The notes under the pieces are model-generated. The model saw nothing but the letters and a program-made list of their open reading frames with translations, was not told where the DNA came from and did no database searches. A DNA stretch of 54,699 nucleotides, taken from NCBI RefSeq assembly GCF_900095825.1, contig NZ_LT608315.1, forward strand, positions 636,673 through 691,371, written 5' to 3'. The DNA comes from Acidaminococcus massiliensis. Lineage in GTDB: Bacteria > Bacillota > Negativicutes > Acidaminococcales > Acidaminococcaceae. Shown here piece after piece: positions 17,244 to 25,663 of the stretch. The translations under genes were made by a program, and so were the position numbers. How positions within the stretch are numbered: the first letter of the stretch is position 1; each line of letters starts with the position of its first letter.

Positions 17244-18536
17244 ATGATTACCGTATTGTTCATCGGCTTGGCGGTCCTCCTGTTTATAGGAGTCCCTATT
17301 GCCGTCTGTATTGGAGGCGCCCCTCTTTTGGCTATGGCGGTTGCTGGAAATAGCCGACAGATGTTTATCGCAGCCCAGCGGATGATTACCGCACTGGATT
17401 CTACTCCTCTCCTGGCTATTCCTCTATTTGTATATGCTGGGGTCATTATGGGAAAAGGTGGGATTTCAAAGCAGATTGTTGACTTTTGTTATGAGCTTTT
17501 TGGCTGGATCGATGGCTCTCTGGGTATTGTGGCTACCATCGCCTGCATGTTTTTTGCAGCGATTTCTGGTTCGGCTCCGGCTACGGTGGCTGCCATTGGA
17601 AGCATCATGATTCCGGCCATGATCAATGATGGGTATCCTCCAGGTTTTGCTGCTGCTCTGGTGGCCTGCGGTGGGATTATTGGGTGCATCATTCCTCCCA
17701 GTATCCCCTTTGTGAATTATGCGCTGATTACAGGGCAGTCCGTCAGTGAACTGTTTGCAGCAGGCGTAATCCCTGGGATTATTATGGGATTGGCTCTTTG
17801 CTTGATGACCTATGTCAAAGCACGGAAAAACCGCTGGGGCAGTAAAATGGATGGAGTCCATCTGGACCGAGTAATCAAAACATTTTTTAAAGCCATCTGG
17901 GCAATTTTAATGCCGGTGATTATTCTGGGGGGGATCTATTCAGGAGTTTTTACGCCGACTGAAGCAGCTGCGGTAGCTTGTGTGTATGGGTTCCTGGTAT
18001 CTTGGCTGGTGTATCATGCGCTGAAACCCAGTGATATGATGGAAATATCCTTTGAATCGGTAAAAACTTCTGCGATGATTCTTTTTATCGTAGCTACGGC
18101 CAATATCTTCAGTTTTATCGTTTCTACTCAGCAGGTTCCTATGAAGCTGTCCAACTTGGTTTTGGGGATTACTCACAGCAAAGCCTTGGTCCTTTTGTTG
18201 ATTAATATCATACTGTTGATCAACGGGTGCTTCATGGAAACCACTGCTTCTACATTTATTTATACACCGATTCTGTATCCTTTGATAAAAAAATTGGGAG
18301 TGGATCCTATCCAATTCGGTGTGATTATTGTGATGAACTTAACTATGGGACTCGTGACACCGCCTTTGGGCATTAACCTCTTTGTTGCTGACGGTTTGGA
18401 TAAGCGAGTGAATTTTAACGAACAAGTAAAGAATGTCTGGCCACTTTTTATTGCGCTGGTCGTGGTACTGATGCTGGTTACCTATGTACCCGGATTTTCA
18501 ACTTTCCTGGTTGAGCTTATGCGTGCTCATAAATGA
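17244..18536 (+). CDS. dctM: TRAP transporter large permease, DctM
   Basis: A 430-residue inner-membrane protein with about 12 hydrophobic segments, the sodium-coupled translocation subunit of TRAP systems. Family stretches include MGKGGISKQIVDF, ATIACMFFAAISGSAPATVA (about 95-115), CGGIIGCIIPPSIPFV (about 146-162) and VMNLTMGLVTPPLGINLFV near 370-388. AAAGGAAGGCAGCT precedes the ATG. The gene ends with ATGA, touching an alternative upstream start of the next frame, so it is translationally close to the downstream alcohol dehydrogenase. That supports one uptake-plus-oxidation unit. Confidence 0.95.
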   Translation: MITVLFIGLAVLLFIGVPIAVCIGGAPLLAMAVAGNSRQMFIAAQRMITALDSTPLLAIPLFVYAGVIMGKGGISKQIVDFCYELFGWIDGSLGIVATIACMFFAAISGSAPATVAAIGSIMIPAMINDGYPPGFAAALVACGGIIGCIIPPSIPFVNYALITGQSVSELFAAGVIPGIIMGLALCLMTYVKARKNRWGSKMDGVHLDRVIKTFFKAIWAILMPVIILGGIYSGVFTPTEAAAVACVYGFLVSWLVYHALKPSDMMEISFESVKTSAMILFIVATANIFSFIVSTQQVPMKLSNLVLGITHSKALVLLLINIILLINGCFMETTASTFIYTPILYPLIKKLGVDPIQFGVIIVMNLTMGLVTPPLGINLFVADGLDKRVNFNEQVKNVWPLFIALVVVLMLVTYVPGFSTFLVELMRAHK

Positions 18537-18565
18537 GACTAAATGATTTGGAAGGGGGAAAATTG

Positions 18566-19714
18566 ATGAGAAGTTTTACATTTAAAGTTCCGCAAAATGT
18601 TGTCTTCGGGCGGGGTGCTCTGAAGCAGCTGCCTGATATCCTACAAACAGAGAATGCGGCTTCCGTATTTTTGGTTGCGGATAAAGGACTGCAGCAAGTG
18701 GGTCTGGTGGATAAGACGAAAGCAATCTTGGCGGAAAAAGGAATCGCCTGTCAGGAATTCATCGATCTATCGGTCAATCCTACGGTAGGAAATGTGGAAA
18801 CAGCGACGGAAGCATTCAAAGCGTCCGGGTGTAAAAGCATTGTGGCCTTAGGAGGCGGCGGTCCTATGGATGTGGCCAAATCGGTAGCCATCCTGGTGAC
18901 CTATGGGGGGAAGATCACGGATTATGCCGGATTGGGAAAAGTGCCCGGCCCTGTCCTTCCTTTGATCGCCATTCCTACGACTGCTGGGACTGGCAGTGAA
19001 GTGACGGCTTCCTCTGTGATTACGGATGAAAAAACTCATTTCAAGATGGCAATCATCAGTTACAATATCTGTCCTACCTATGCGCTCTTAGATCCAGAAC
19101 TGGTCATGACAGTGCCCCGTTCGGTAGCAGCAGCCTGCGGTGTCGACGCGTTCATCCATGCTATGGAAGCCTATGTGTCGAAGACATCGTCACCTTTCAC
19201 GGATGCCATGGGAGAACATGCCATGCGGATGATTGGTGGGAATATCCGGCGCTATGTGGCTTCCCGAGATGATGAAGAGGCAGCTTCCAATATGCTAGTT
19301 GGGTCCATGCTGGCCGGTTTGGCCTTTGCCTGGGGGAAGTTGGGCAATATCCATGCCATGAGTCATCCGGTCAGCGGATTTTTCCATGTGCCTCATGGTG
19401 TGGCAAATGCCATTTTAATGCCAGTGATTGTGGAATATAATGCCTTGGCTGATCAAGGAAGATATCGAGTAATCTATGACAGCATTACTCAAGGTGCAAA
19501 AGCCGATGAATATTTCATTCCGGAAATGCTGGTGGAAGAATTACGAAATTTGAATCGGGAACTGGGAATCCCGGAGAAACTGTCTGATGTGGGTGTGACG
19601 GAAGACAAGATCGGCGTGATGGCCATTGATGCCATGAAGAGTGTCAATGTGGTGGTCAATCCACGGCAGACAACGATTCAGGATATTGAAGCTCTGTACC
19701 GGAAATTGTTGTAA
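18566..19714 (+). CDS. Iron-containing alcohol dehydrogenase linked to the TRAP operon
   Basis: A 382-residue group III (Fe) alcohol dehydrogenase, NAD(P)-dependent. The nucleotide-binding motif is GGGGPMDVAKS (about 98-108), where Ser is more usual at the fourth position. AIPTTAGTGSEVT is near 140. The metal ligands fit Asp and His in CGVDAFIHAMEAYVS and His in NIHAMSHPVSGFFHVPHG. I chose 18566 because GGAAGGGGG lies 8-9 bp before it; an in-frame ATG at 18533 overlaps dctM but has a poorer site. Context (TRAP upstream, CoA-acylating aldehyde dehydrogenase downstream) suggests interconversion of a hydroxy-acid and a semialdehyde, for example 4-hydroxybutyrate/succinate semialdehyde, or a sulfonate analogue. 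Confidence 0.9.
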   Translation: MRSFTFKVPQNVVFGRGALKQLPDILQTENAASVFLVADKGLQQVGLVDKTKAILAEKGIACQEFIDLSVNPTVGNVETATEAFKASGCKSIVALGGGGPMDVAKSVAILVTYGGKITDYAGLGKVPGPVLPLIAIPTTAGTGSEVTASSVITDEKTHFKMAIISYNICPTYALLDPELVMTVPRSVAAACGVDAFIHAMEAYVSKTSSPFTDAMGEHAMRMIGGNIRRYVASRDDEEAASNMLVGSMLAGLAFAWGKLGNIHAMSHPVSGFFHVPHGVANAILMPVIVEYNALADQGRYRVIYDSITQGAKADEYFIPEMLVEELRNLNRELGIPEKLSDVGVTEDKIGVMAIDAMKSVNVVVNPRQTTIQDIEALYRKLL

Positions 19715-19720
19715 AAATAA

Positions 19721-19736
19721 GTCTGATGACCTGATT
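19721..19736 (+). promoter_or_regulatory. Second copy of the putative GntR operator
   Basis: GTCTGATGACCTGATT is identical to 15401-15416. It lies 6 bp after the alcohol dehydrogenase stop codon and about 70 bp before the aldehyde dehydrogenase start. This marks a probable internal regulated promoter in the block. Confidence 0.6.
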
Positions 19737-19806
19737 TTTAAATGGAAAAATTAGTAAGTAATTGGTTCCCTTAAGGAAAAGGATATTTGGAAAGGAGTAT
19801 ATGATT

Positions 19807-21186
19807 ATGGAACAGGCAGTAAAAGATTATTTAGATAAAATGGTTGCAGCTTCTCGCATTGCACAGCAGGAATTTGCTACATATCCTCAGGAAACAGTTG
19901 ACAAGGCCGTGCGGACAGTGGGGAAAGCCATTTATGATAATGCCGAATTGTTGGCTCATATGGCAGTCGATGAAACCAAAATGGGGAACTATGCAGATAA
20001 GATTGCCAAATGTGTCAATAAATCAAAGAGTGTCTGGTGGCGGATGAAAGACAAAAAAAGTCGGGGCATCATCAAACGGATCCCGGAACTGGGGCTGGTG
20101 GAAGTGGCCAAGCCCATAGGGGTGATTGGGTGCGTAGCGCCAACTACGAATCCCGTCATCAATGTGATGCAAAATGCAATGTGTGCCCTGAAATGCGGAA
20201 ATTCTATGATCGTAAGTCCGCATCCCCGGGCAAAACATTCCAGTGTGAAAACGGTAGAAGTAATCAATGAAGCACTGGCTGCATTGGGAATGCCGAAAAA
20301 TCTGATCCAGGTGATTACGGAACCTAGTATGGAACTTTCTGCGGGACTGATGAGTGCGGTAGATCTGTGCATCTGTACCGGCGGTCCTGGGCTTGTCAAG
20401 GCTGCTTATTCTTCCGGAAAACCGGCTATCGGCGTGGGGCAGGGAAATGTCCAGGTCCTGGTAGACCGGGATGCGGATTTGGATCAGGTAGCCGCCATGG
20501 TCATCAAAGGACGGACTTTTGATAATGGGGTATTGTGCACCTGTGAACAGAATGTCATCTGTCCGGAAGATAAAAAAGAAGAGATGATTGCTGCCCTGAA
20601 GAAACATGGTGCTTATTACATCGGCAATTCGGAAGATGCAGCTAAGCTGAGAGATACAGCGTTCCCCAACGGTGGTCCTGTGAGCAAGGAATATCCTGGG
20701 GCCAGCGTGAAAAAAATCGCTCAGCTGTCCGGTATCCAAGGGATTCCAGAAGATGCCAAAGTCATCGTTTCCTGTACTCGCGGTTATGGGAAGGATGAAC
20801 CTCTGGCCAAAGAAAAACTTTTTCCTGTGCTGGCCTTCTTTACCTATGACAAATGGGAAGATGCCATCCATATTGCCAAGACTAATCTGGAAATGGAGGG
20901 CATTGGGCACAGCGTGGTGATCCATTCCAATACGCCGGAACATATTGAAGCTGTGGCAGAAGCAATCCCGGTCAGCCGTTTTGCCGTGAACCAGGTGGGC
21001 GGCACCAACCTTGGGGGTGCTATGGATAACGGGCTGAATCCCACCACTACCCTGGGCTGCGGGACCTGGGGCAACAACAGCATCAGTGAAAACTTTACTT
21101 ATTATCATCTGATGAACCTGACTCGCGTTTCTTACCGTGTTCCGGATATGTATATCCCTACGGATGAAGAAATCTGGGCCGAATAA
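19807..21186 (+). CDS. CoA-acylating aldehyde dehydrogenase, SucD/SauS-like
   Basis: A 459-residue enzyme that would convert an aldehyde plus CoA and NAD(P)+ to an acyl-CoA, or the reverse. The N-terminal pattern (DNAELLAHMAVDETKMG, then DKIAKC and KDKKSRGIIK) and the C-terminal pattern (NPTTTLGCGTWGNNSISENF) strongly recall the succinate-semialdehyde dehydrogenase SucD of Clostridium kluyveri. The catalytic Cys lies in DNGVLCTCEQNV (about 240-251). The ATG at 19807 sits 9 bp after AAGGAG; the ATG at 19801 is too close. With the preceding alcohol dehydrogenase it makes a two-step route between an alcohol and an acyl-CoA. The acyl group may be succinyl, but sulfoacetyl remains possible. Confidence 0.88.
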   Translation: MEQAVKDYLDKMVAASRIAQQEFATYPQETVDKAVRTVGKAIYDNAELLAHMAVDETKMGNYADKIAKCVNKSKSVWWRMKDKKSRGIIKRIPELGLVEVAKPIGVIGCVAPTTNPVINVMQNAMCALKCGNSMIVSPHPRAKHSSVKTVEVINEALAALGMPKNLIQVITEPSMELSAGLMSAVDLCICTGGPGLVKAAYSSGKPAIGVGQGNVQVLVDRDADLDQVAAMVIKGRTFDNGVLCTCEQNVICPEDKKEEMIAALKKHGAYYIGNSEDAAKLRDTAFPNGGPVSKEYPGASVKKIAQLSGIQGIPEDAKVIVSCTRGYGKDEPLAKEKLFPVLAFFTYDKWEDAIHIAKTNLEMEGIGHSVVIHSNTPEHIEAVAEAIPVSRFAVNQVGGTNLGGAMDNGLNPTTTLGCGTWGNNSISENFTYYHLMNLTRVSYRVPDMYIPTDEEIWAE

Positions 21187-21199
21187 GTCCTTTCCTTTC

Positions 21200-21255
21200 T
21201 CATAGCGGGAAGCGGCTGCAGGGATGCCTATGGGCAATGCAGCTGCTTTTCGCCT
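21200..21255 (+). terminator. Weak hairpin between aldehyde dehydrogenase and CoA-transferase genes
   Basis: An AGCGGCTGCA/TGCAGCTGCTTTT inverted repeat with a 4-T end lies in the 104-bp gap. It could attenuate rather than fully stop transcription into the CoA-transferase gene. Confidence 0.45.
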
Positions 21256-21290
21256 GAAAAAGGACGGATGCGACAGGAGGGGAAGAGTCA

Positions 21291-22610
21291 ATGGAGCGCT
21301 ATCTTCATAAATACGTGAGCCCTGATAAAGCTGTGGAATTGGCAATAAAATCAGGAGATTGGGTGGATTTTGGCTTTGGAAACGGATTCCCGGAATTGAT
21401 GGATGAAGCTCTGGCCCGCCATAAAGAGAAACTACAGGATGTAAAAATCCGCGGGGGATTGGTTTATCGGCCTATCATCCATACCATCGACTGTGACCCG
21501 GATATGAAGCATTTCCAATATTACAGCTGGCATCTGGGAAACTATGAACGAAAGATGTTTACGGCCAAGAGACTGCATTTCGTTCCCATGCTGCTGCGTC
21601 TTCTGCCGGAGATGTATCGGGATTATCTTCAGGTGGATGTGGCCATTGTTCCAGTATCTAAACCGGATAATCAGGGGTATTGCGGCCTTGGCTTGGCAAA
21701 TTATTGCTGGAAGACCATCATCCAGAAAGCCAAGACGGTCATTTTTGAAATCAATGAAAAGATGCCCAATCTCCAGGGAGTGGATGGTTCTCATCGTGTT
21801 TCCTTGGATGAAGCCGACTATATCGTGGAAGGGGAACATCAGCCACTTTGCGTATCCAGTTATCGGGCACCCAGTGAGGCGGATCTGCAGATTGCCAAAA
21901 ATGTAGTTCGAGAAATTCCGGATCGTGCGGTTCTATCTCTGGGAGTGGGGGCCATTCCTTTTACCATTGCCCAGCTTCTGGCGCAATCGGAACAGGAAGA
22001 TTTGGGCTGTCATACGGGGACGCTAAGCGATGCCTTTCTCATGCTCCATAAGGCGGGAAAACTGACCAACCGTTGGAAGGAAGAAAAAACGGGGCTTTCT
22101 TCCTGGAATCTAGTCAGCGGATCCCAGGAGCTGTATGATTGGCTTCAGGAAAGGCCAGAGGTCTTTTATCCTGCTGAACTGGATTACATCCATAATCCCC
22201 GTGTGATGGAGCGGATTTCCCGATATATCAGTATCAATGGGGGAATCCAGCTGGATTTGATGGGGCAGGAAAATGCCGAATCCGTGAGTACCCGCCAGAT
22301 TTCCGGCGTGGGAGGACAGCTGGATTTCCTGGAAGGAGCGTTCCTGTCCCGGGGCGGTGCAGGATATATTTGTATAGAGTCTTCTCGGGTGGACAAGAAA
22401 GGTGTGCGTCATTCGAATATCGTTCCGGCCATTGCTGCCGGCAGTGCCATTTCAGGGCCTAGGGCTTTGATCCAAAATGTGGCCACTGAATACGGGGTGG
22501 CTCATTTAACGGGATTGTCCCTAGAAGAAAGAGCAGAAGCGATGATCCGCATTGCTCATCCGGATTTCCGGGAAGAGCTGCGGGAGTATAAAGCCAGAGT
22601 GTTCTCCTGA
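21291..22610 (+). CDS. Acetyl-CoA hydrolase/transferase family protein lacking the usual catalytic Glu
   Basis: A 439-residue member of the Cat1/AbfT family, which moves CoA between short acids. CoA-binding GVGGQLDFLEGA is intact (GGQ at 341-343). The N-terminal domain and the FAVNxxxE-type core are otherwise normal in length. In 4-hydroxybutyrate and butyrate CoA-transferases the catalytic glutamate lies in GxHTExxSDG. Here that stretch reads LGCHTGTLSDA, with GGG (22017-22019, Gly243) at the Glu position. Either the protein works as a thioesterase or binding protein, or it uses another nucleophile. GACAGGAGGGGAAGAGTCA precedes the ATG. It is last in the TRAP-linked block and ends before a hairpin terminator. 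Confidence 0.85.
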   Translation: MERYLHKYVSPDKAVELAIKSGDWVDFGFGNGFPELMDEALARHKEKLQDVKIRGGLVYRPIIHTIDCDPDMKHFQYYSWHLGNYERKMFTAKRLHFVPMLLRLLPEMYRDYLQVDVAIVPVSKPDNQGYCGLGLANYCWKTIIQKAKTVIFEINEKMPNLQGVDGSHRVSLDEADYIVEGEHQPLCVSSYRAPSEADLQIAKNVVREIPDRAVLSLGVGAIPFTIAQLLAQSEQEDLGCHTGTLSDAFLMLHKAGKLTNRWKEEKTGLSSWNLVSGSQELYDWLQERPEVFYPAELDYIHNPRVMERISRYISINGGIQLDLMGQENAESVSTRQISGVGGQLDFLEGAFLSRGGAGYICIESSRVDKKGVRHSNIVPAIAAGSAISGPRALIQNVATEYGVAHLTGLSLEERAEAMIRIAHPDFREELREYKARVFS

Positions 22611-22664
22611 AATCATTTATATGGCAGCAAGACTCCCTCTTGGGAAAAGAGGTTTGTACAGAGT

Positions 22665-22715
22665 GAGAGTGTTTGTGCGGATAACGTATAGACACTCTCT
22701 TTATTTATCTTTTTT
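22665..22715 (+). terminator. Terminator of the TRAP catabolic block
   Basis: GAGAGTGT (22665-22672) pairs with ACACTCTC (22692-22699), followed by a T-rich run (TTTATTTATCTTTTTT). Confidence 0.6.
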
Positions 22716-22783
22716 GACGATTTCCCGATACCCTCTATGGTATAGTCTTGCCAAATATCCCTTTTCGACCATGGAGGTGCGTG

Positions 22784-23413
22784 ATGAAAATTTTGCAAGG
22801 ACTGCTTTCTGCCATCGCTGCCGGGTTCTGCATCGGATTGGGCGGGGCCGTGTTCCTGCTCCAGTCGGAAAAACTGGTGGGGGCGCTGCTGTTCTGTGTA
22901 GGGCTTTATACCATCTGTGAGATGCAGTTCCATCTGTTTACCGGCCGGGTCTGTTATGCGCTGGAACAGCCGTTATGGAGCTGGTTCCGGTTTCCCCTGA
23001 TCTGGATCGGCAACTGGCTGGGGGCCGGATTGGCAGCCAGTCTGCTGGGCCTGACCCGGGTAGGGCCGGCGGCCCGGCAGGCGGCTTTGGTCCTGGTGGC
23101 AGGAAAAAATGGGGATACCTTTTTGAGCCTGTTCATCTTGGGCTTTTTCTGCAACATTTTTGTTTACATCGCCGTAGAAGGATATAAGACATTTCCTCTG
23201 GCACTGGGAAAATACCTGGCCATTTTTGTGGGTATCACGGTATTCATCATGAGTGGGTATGAGCACAGTGTAGCTGATATGTTCTATTATTTTATGGCCG
23301 GGCAGATGGATCAGGAAGCCCTGGTGCGTCTCTTGGTGATCACCGGCGGCAATATCTGCGGGGGGCTGACAGCCTGGGGAGCCCGGCAGGCAGCTAGGAA
23401 GGCCGCAGGCTGA
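22784..23413 (+). CDS. Compact formate/nitrite transporter (FNT) family channel
   Basis: A 209-residue membrane protein with about six hydrophobic segments. FNT signatures are visible: FHLFTGRVCYAL after helix 2, LGFFCNIFVYIAVE in the middle, and GYEHSVADMFYYFMAG, holding the conserved pore histidine. A closing ITGGNICGG follows. It is some 50-70 residues shorter than FocA/NirC because the termini are trimmed. The ATG at 22784 follows GGAGGTGCGTG. It probably passes a small monovalent anion (formate, nitrite, hydrosulfide, acetate or lactate); which one cannot be told. A TTGACG/TATGGT promoter candidate lies near 22714-22741. Confidence 0.82.
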   Translation: MKILQGLLSAIAAGFCIGLGGAVFLLQSEKLVGALLFCVGLYTICEMQFHLFTGRVCYALEQPLWSWFRFPLIWIGNWLGAGLAASLLGLTRVGPAARQAALVLVAGKNGDTFLSLFILGFFCNIFVYIAVEGYKTFPLALGKYLAIFVGITVFIMSGYEHSVADMFYYFMAGQMDQEALVRLLVITGGNICGGLTAWGARQAARKAAG

Positions 23414-23484
23414 GCAAGGATGGGACTGGCTTCCCAGAGGCTTTTTTGCTATACTCGAAGTATCTTTTGTGAGGAGGAAGGCTG

Positions 23485-24657
23485 ATGGACTCATTTCAAA
23501 TCGATATTCCTACCAAGGTGCTGTTCGGACCTGGTCAGCTGGGGCAGCTCCATGCCCAGGAACTGCCAGGGAAACGGGCACTGATCGTGATTTCTTCCGG
23601 CAAGTCTACCCGGGTCAATGGCTACCTGGAACGGACGGAAAAAGAACTGGCTGCCGCCGGAGCTGTGACGGAAGTGTTCGACCGGATCCAGGCCAACCCT
23701 ACCCTGGCATCGGTGGAAGCTGGGACGCAGGCGGCCCGGGATATGGAAGCGGATCTGGTGGTGGCCCTGGGAGGCGGGTCCGTCATGGATGCAGCCAAAG
23801 CCATCGCCTTGATGGCTGTCAATGAAGGGAGCCTGTGGGATTATGTCAATGCGGGAACGGGAAAAGGTGTACAGCATGCCCATCGGGCACTGCCGGTGAT
23901 TGCCATCACCACTACGGCAGGGACTGGCTCGGAAGTGGATGCCTGCAGTGTGATCACCAACCAGGGGACCCATGAAAAGATCGGCCTGAAGCTGCCGGAT
24001 CTGTTTCCTTGGCTGGCTATCGTCGATCCGGAACTGATGTTGACCGTCCCTCCTCGGCTCACCGCTTACCAGGGCTTCGATGCCCTGTTCCACAGCTTGG
24101 AGACCTATGTGAGCCGGAAGGCCAACCCCCTCAGCGATATGGTGGCGTCTACGGCCATCCGGGCGATAGGCCGGTATCTGCCCCGTGCCGTAGTGGATGG
24201 CAGGGACCTGGAGGCTCGGACCCAGCTGGCTTTTGCCAACACCCTGTCCGGGTACGCTATGGTCACCGGAGGCTGTACCAGTGAACATTCCTTGGAACAC
24301 GCCATGAGCGCCTACCACGAGACCCTTCCTCATGGGGCCGGGCTGCTGATGATCACCCTGTCGTATTTTGGCTGGATGCTGGAACAGCATATCTGTGATG
24401 ACCGGTTCGTAGAAATGGCCAGATTCTTGGGAAAAGAAAATGCCAAAAAACCTTACGAGTTTTTAGATGTTCTGCAAAAATTGCAGGAAGCATGCGGCGT
24501 AGCCGGACTGAAGATGAGCGATTATGGAATCTTGCCGGAAGAATTCCCTAAAATGGCGGAAAATGCTTCCACGGCCATGAAAGGACTGTTCCTGAATGAT
24601 CGGCGGTCTCCCTCCCGGGAAGAATGTGTGGTCATTTATCAGAAGGCCTATCGGTAA
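23485..24657 (+). CDS. Iron-containing alcohol dehydrogenase (butanol dehydrogenase-like)
   Basis: A 390-residue group III alcohol dehydrogenase, cytosolic and NAD(P)H-linked. Motifs: GGGSVMDAAKAIAL (about 95-108), TTTAGTGSEVD (about 145-155), and metal ligands in GFDALFHSLETYVS and SEHSLEHAMSAYHETLPHG. The pattern is that of BDH-like aldehyde reductases, which use alcohol formation to regenerate NAD(P)+ or detoxify aldehydes. It differs clearly from the enzyme at 18566, and its base composition is that of the GC-rich backbone, so it is not part of the AT-rich block. GAGGAGGAAGGCTG precedes the ATG and TATACT near 23451 is a likely -10. Confidence 0.92.
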   Translation: MDSFQIDIPTKVLFGPGQLGQLHAQELPGKRALIVISSGKSTRVNGYLERTEKELAAAGAVTEVFDRIQANPTLASVEAGTQAARDMEADLVVALGGGSVMDAAKAIALMAVNEGSLWDYVNAGTGKGVQHAHRALPVIAITTTAGTGSEVDACSVITNQGTHEKIGLKLPDLFPWLAIVDPELMLTVPPRLTAYQGFDALFHSLETYVSRKANPLSDMVASTAIRAIGRYLPRAVVDGRDLEARTQLAFANTLSGYAMVTGGCTSEHSLEHAMSAYHETLPHGAGLLMITLSYFGWMLEQHICDDRFVEMARFLGKENAKKPYEFLDVLQKLQEACGVAGLKMSDYGILPEEFPKMAENASTAMKGLFLNDRRSPSREECVVIYQKAYR

Positions 24658-24709
24658 GACAGAAACCGTATACAACCTTAAAACAACGGTAGTACAACCA
24701 TATTGCACA

Positions 24710-24740
24710 GGAGGCGCAGAAGGTTTTTTCGCCTCCTTTC
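24710..24740 (+). terminator. Terminator after the second alcohol dehydrogenase
   Basis: GGAGGCG (24710-24716) pairs with CGCCTCC (24730-24736), then TTTCC. The TATAAT of the next gene (24749-24754) follows at once. Confidence 0.65.
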
Positions 24741-24793
24741 CGTTATGCTATAATAGAAGGACTCACAATCTTGCGGCAAAGGATGGCGTTTCC

Positions 24794-25663
24794 ATGGATC
24801 TTACTTTTCTTTCTCCCCGTTCCCGGATGCTCCTGGCCCTGGTCATTTTTGGGACGATTGGCCTGGTGCGCCGGTACATTCCCCTGGGGTCCGTGCCTCT
24901 GGCATTCCTGCGGGCTGCCCTGGGCTGCCTGACCATGCTGTTCCTGATGCGGGCGGGCCATATCCCCTTCCATTGGGATAAATTGAAGGACCGGGCACCG
25001 AAGCTTCTGCTCAGCGGGCTCCTTTTGGGGTTGGACTGGGTGTTTTTCTTTGAATCCTTTAACCATACCACGGTGGCCATCGCTACCCTGTGTTATTATA
25101 TGGCGCCGGTGTTCATGCTGGCGGCGGCACCCCTGGTCTTCCGGGAACAGATCACGCGGCGGAAAATGGTGTGCGGCGCCATTACCGTTGGTGGCATGCT
25201 GCTGGTTTCCGGGGTCTTGGGCAGCAGCGGAGACGTGGGCGATATCACTGGGGTGTTCTGTGCCCTGGCAGGAGCCTTCTTTTATGCAGGGATCATCATC
25301 ATCAGCAAGACCATCACCGGGCTGGACCCTTATGAACAGACTTCCGTACAGCTGGGGACGGCAGCCTTTTTCCTGCTGCTCTACTGTCTGCTGACAGGGC
25401 AGCTGGATTTCCACACCATGGATGGGGCTGGGTGGGCTCTGACGATGCTTTTGGGCATCGTCCATACGGGGCTGGCTTACGGGATCTATTTCGGCAGCCT
25501 GACCCAGGTGCCGGCCCAGACTACTGCCCTGCTCAGTTATGTGGATCCGGTGGTTGCAGTGTGTATTTCCGTATTCCTGCTCCAGGAACCCATCACTGGA
25601 CTGCAGCTGGCTGGGGTCCTGTTGGTGCTGGGCGGCATGATCGGCGGGGAAAGGAGAAGATAA
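24794..25663 (+). CDS. EamA/DMT-family transporter
   Basis: A 289-residue inner-membrane protein with about ten hydrophobic helices in two EamA repeats (about 10-140 and 150-285). Typical family segments are SLPLAFLRAALG-like helix 2, FNHTTVAIATLCYYMAPVF in repeat one and ALLSYVDPVVAVCISVFLL near the end. It would export or import a small metabolite; substrates in this family are diverse. The start at 24794 follows AAAGGATGGCG and the first hydrophobic helix begins soon after. A TATAAT at 24749-24754 gives a short leader. It shares only fold with the second EamA gene at 32689. The DUF1653 gene abuts its stop. Confidence 0.9.
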   Translation: MDLTFLSPRSRMLLALVIFGTIGLVRRYIPLGSVPLAFLRAALGCLTMLFLMRAGHIPFHWDKLKDRAPKLLLSGLLLGLDWVFFFESFNHTTVAIATLCYYMAPVFMLAAAPLVFREQITRRKMVCGAITVGGMLLVSGVLGSSGDVGDITGVFCALAGAFFYAGIIIISKTITGLDPYEQTSVQLGTAAFFLLLYCLLTGQLDFHTMDGAGWALTMLLGIVHTGLAYGIYFGSLTQVPAQTTALLSYVDPVVAVCISVFLLQEPITGLQLAGVLLVLGGMIGGERRR

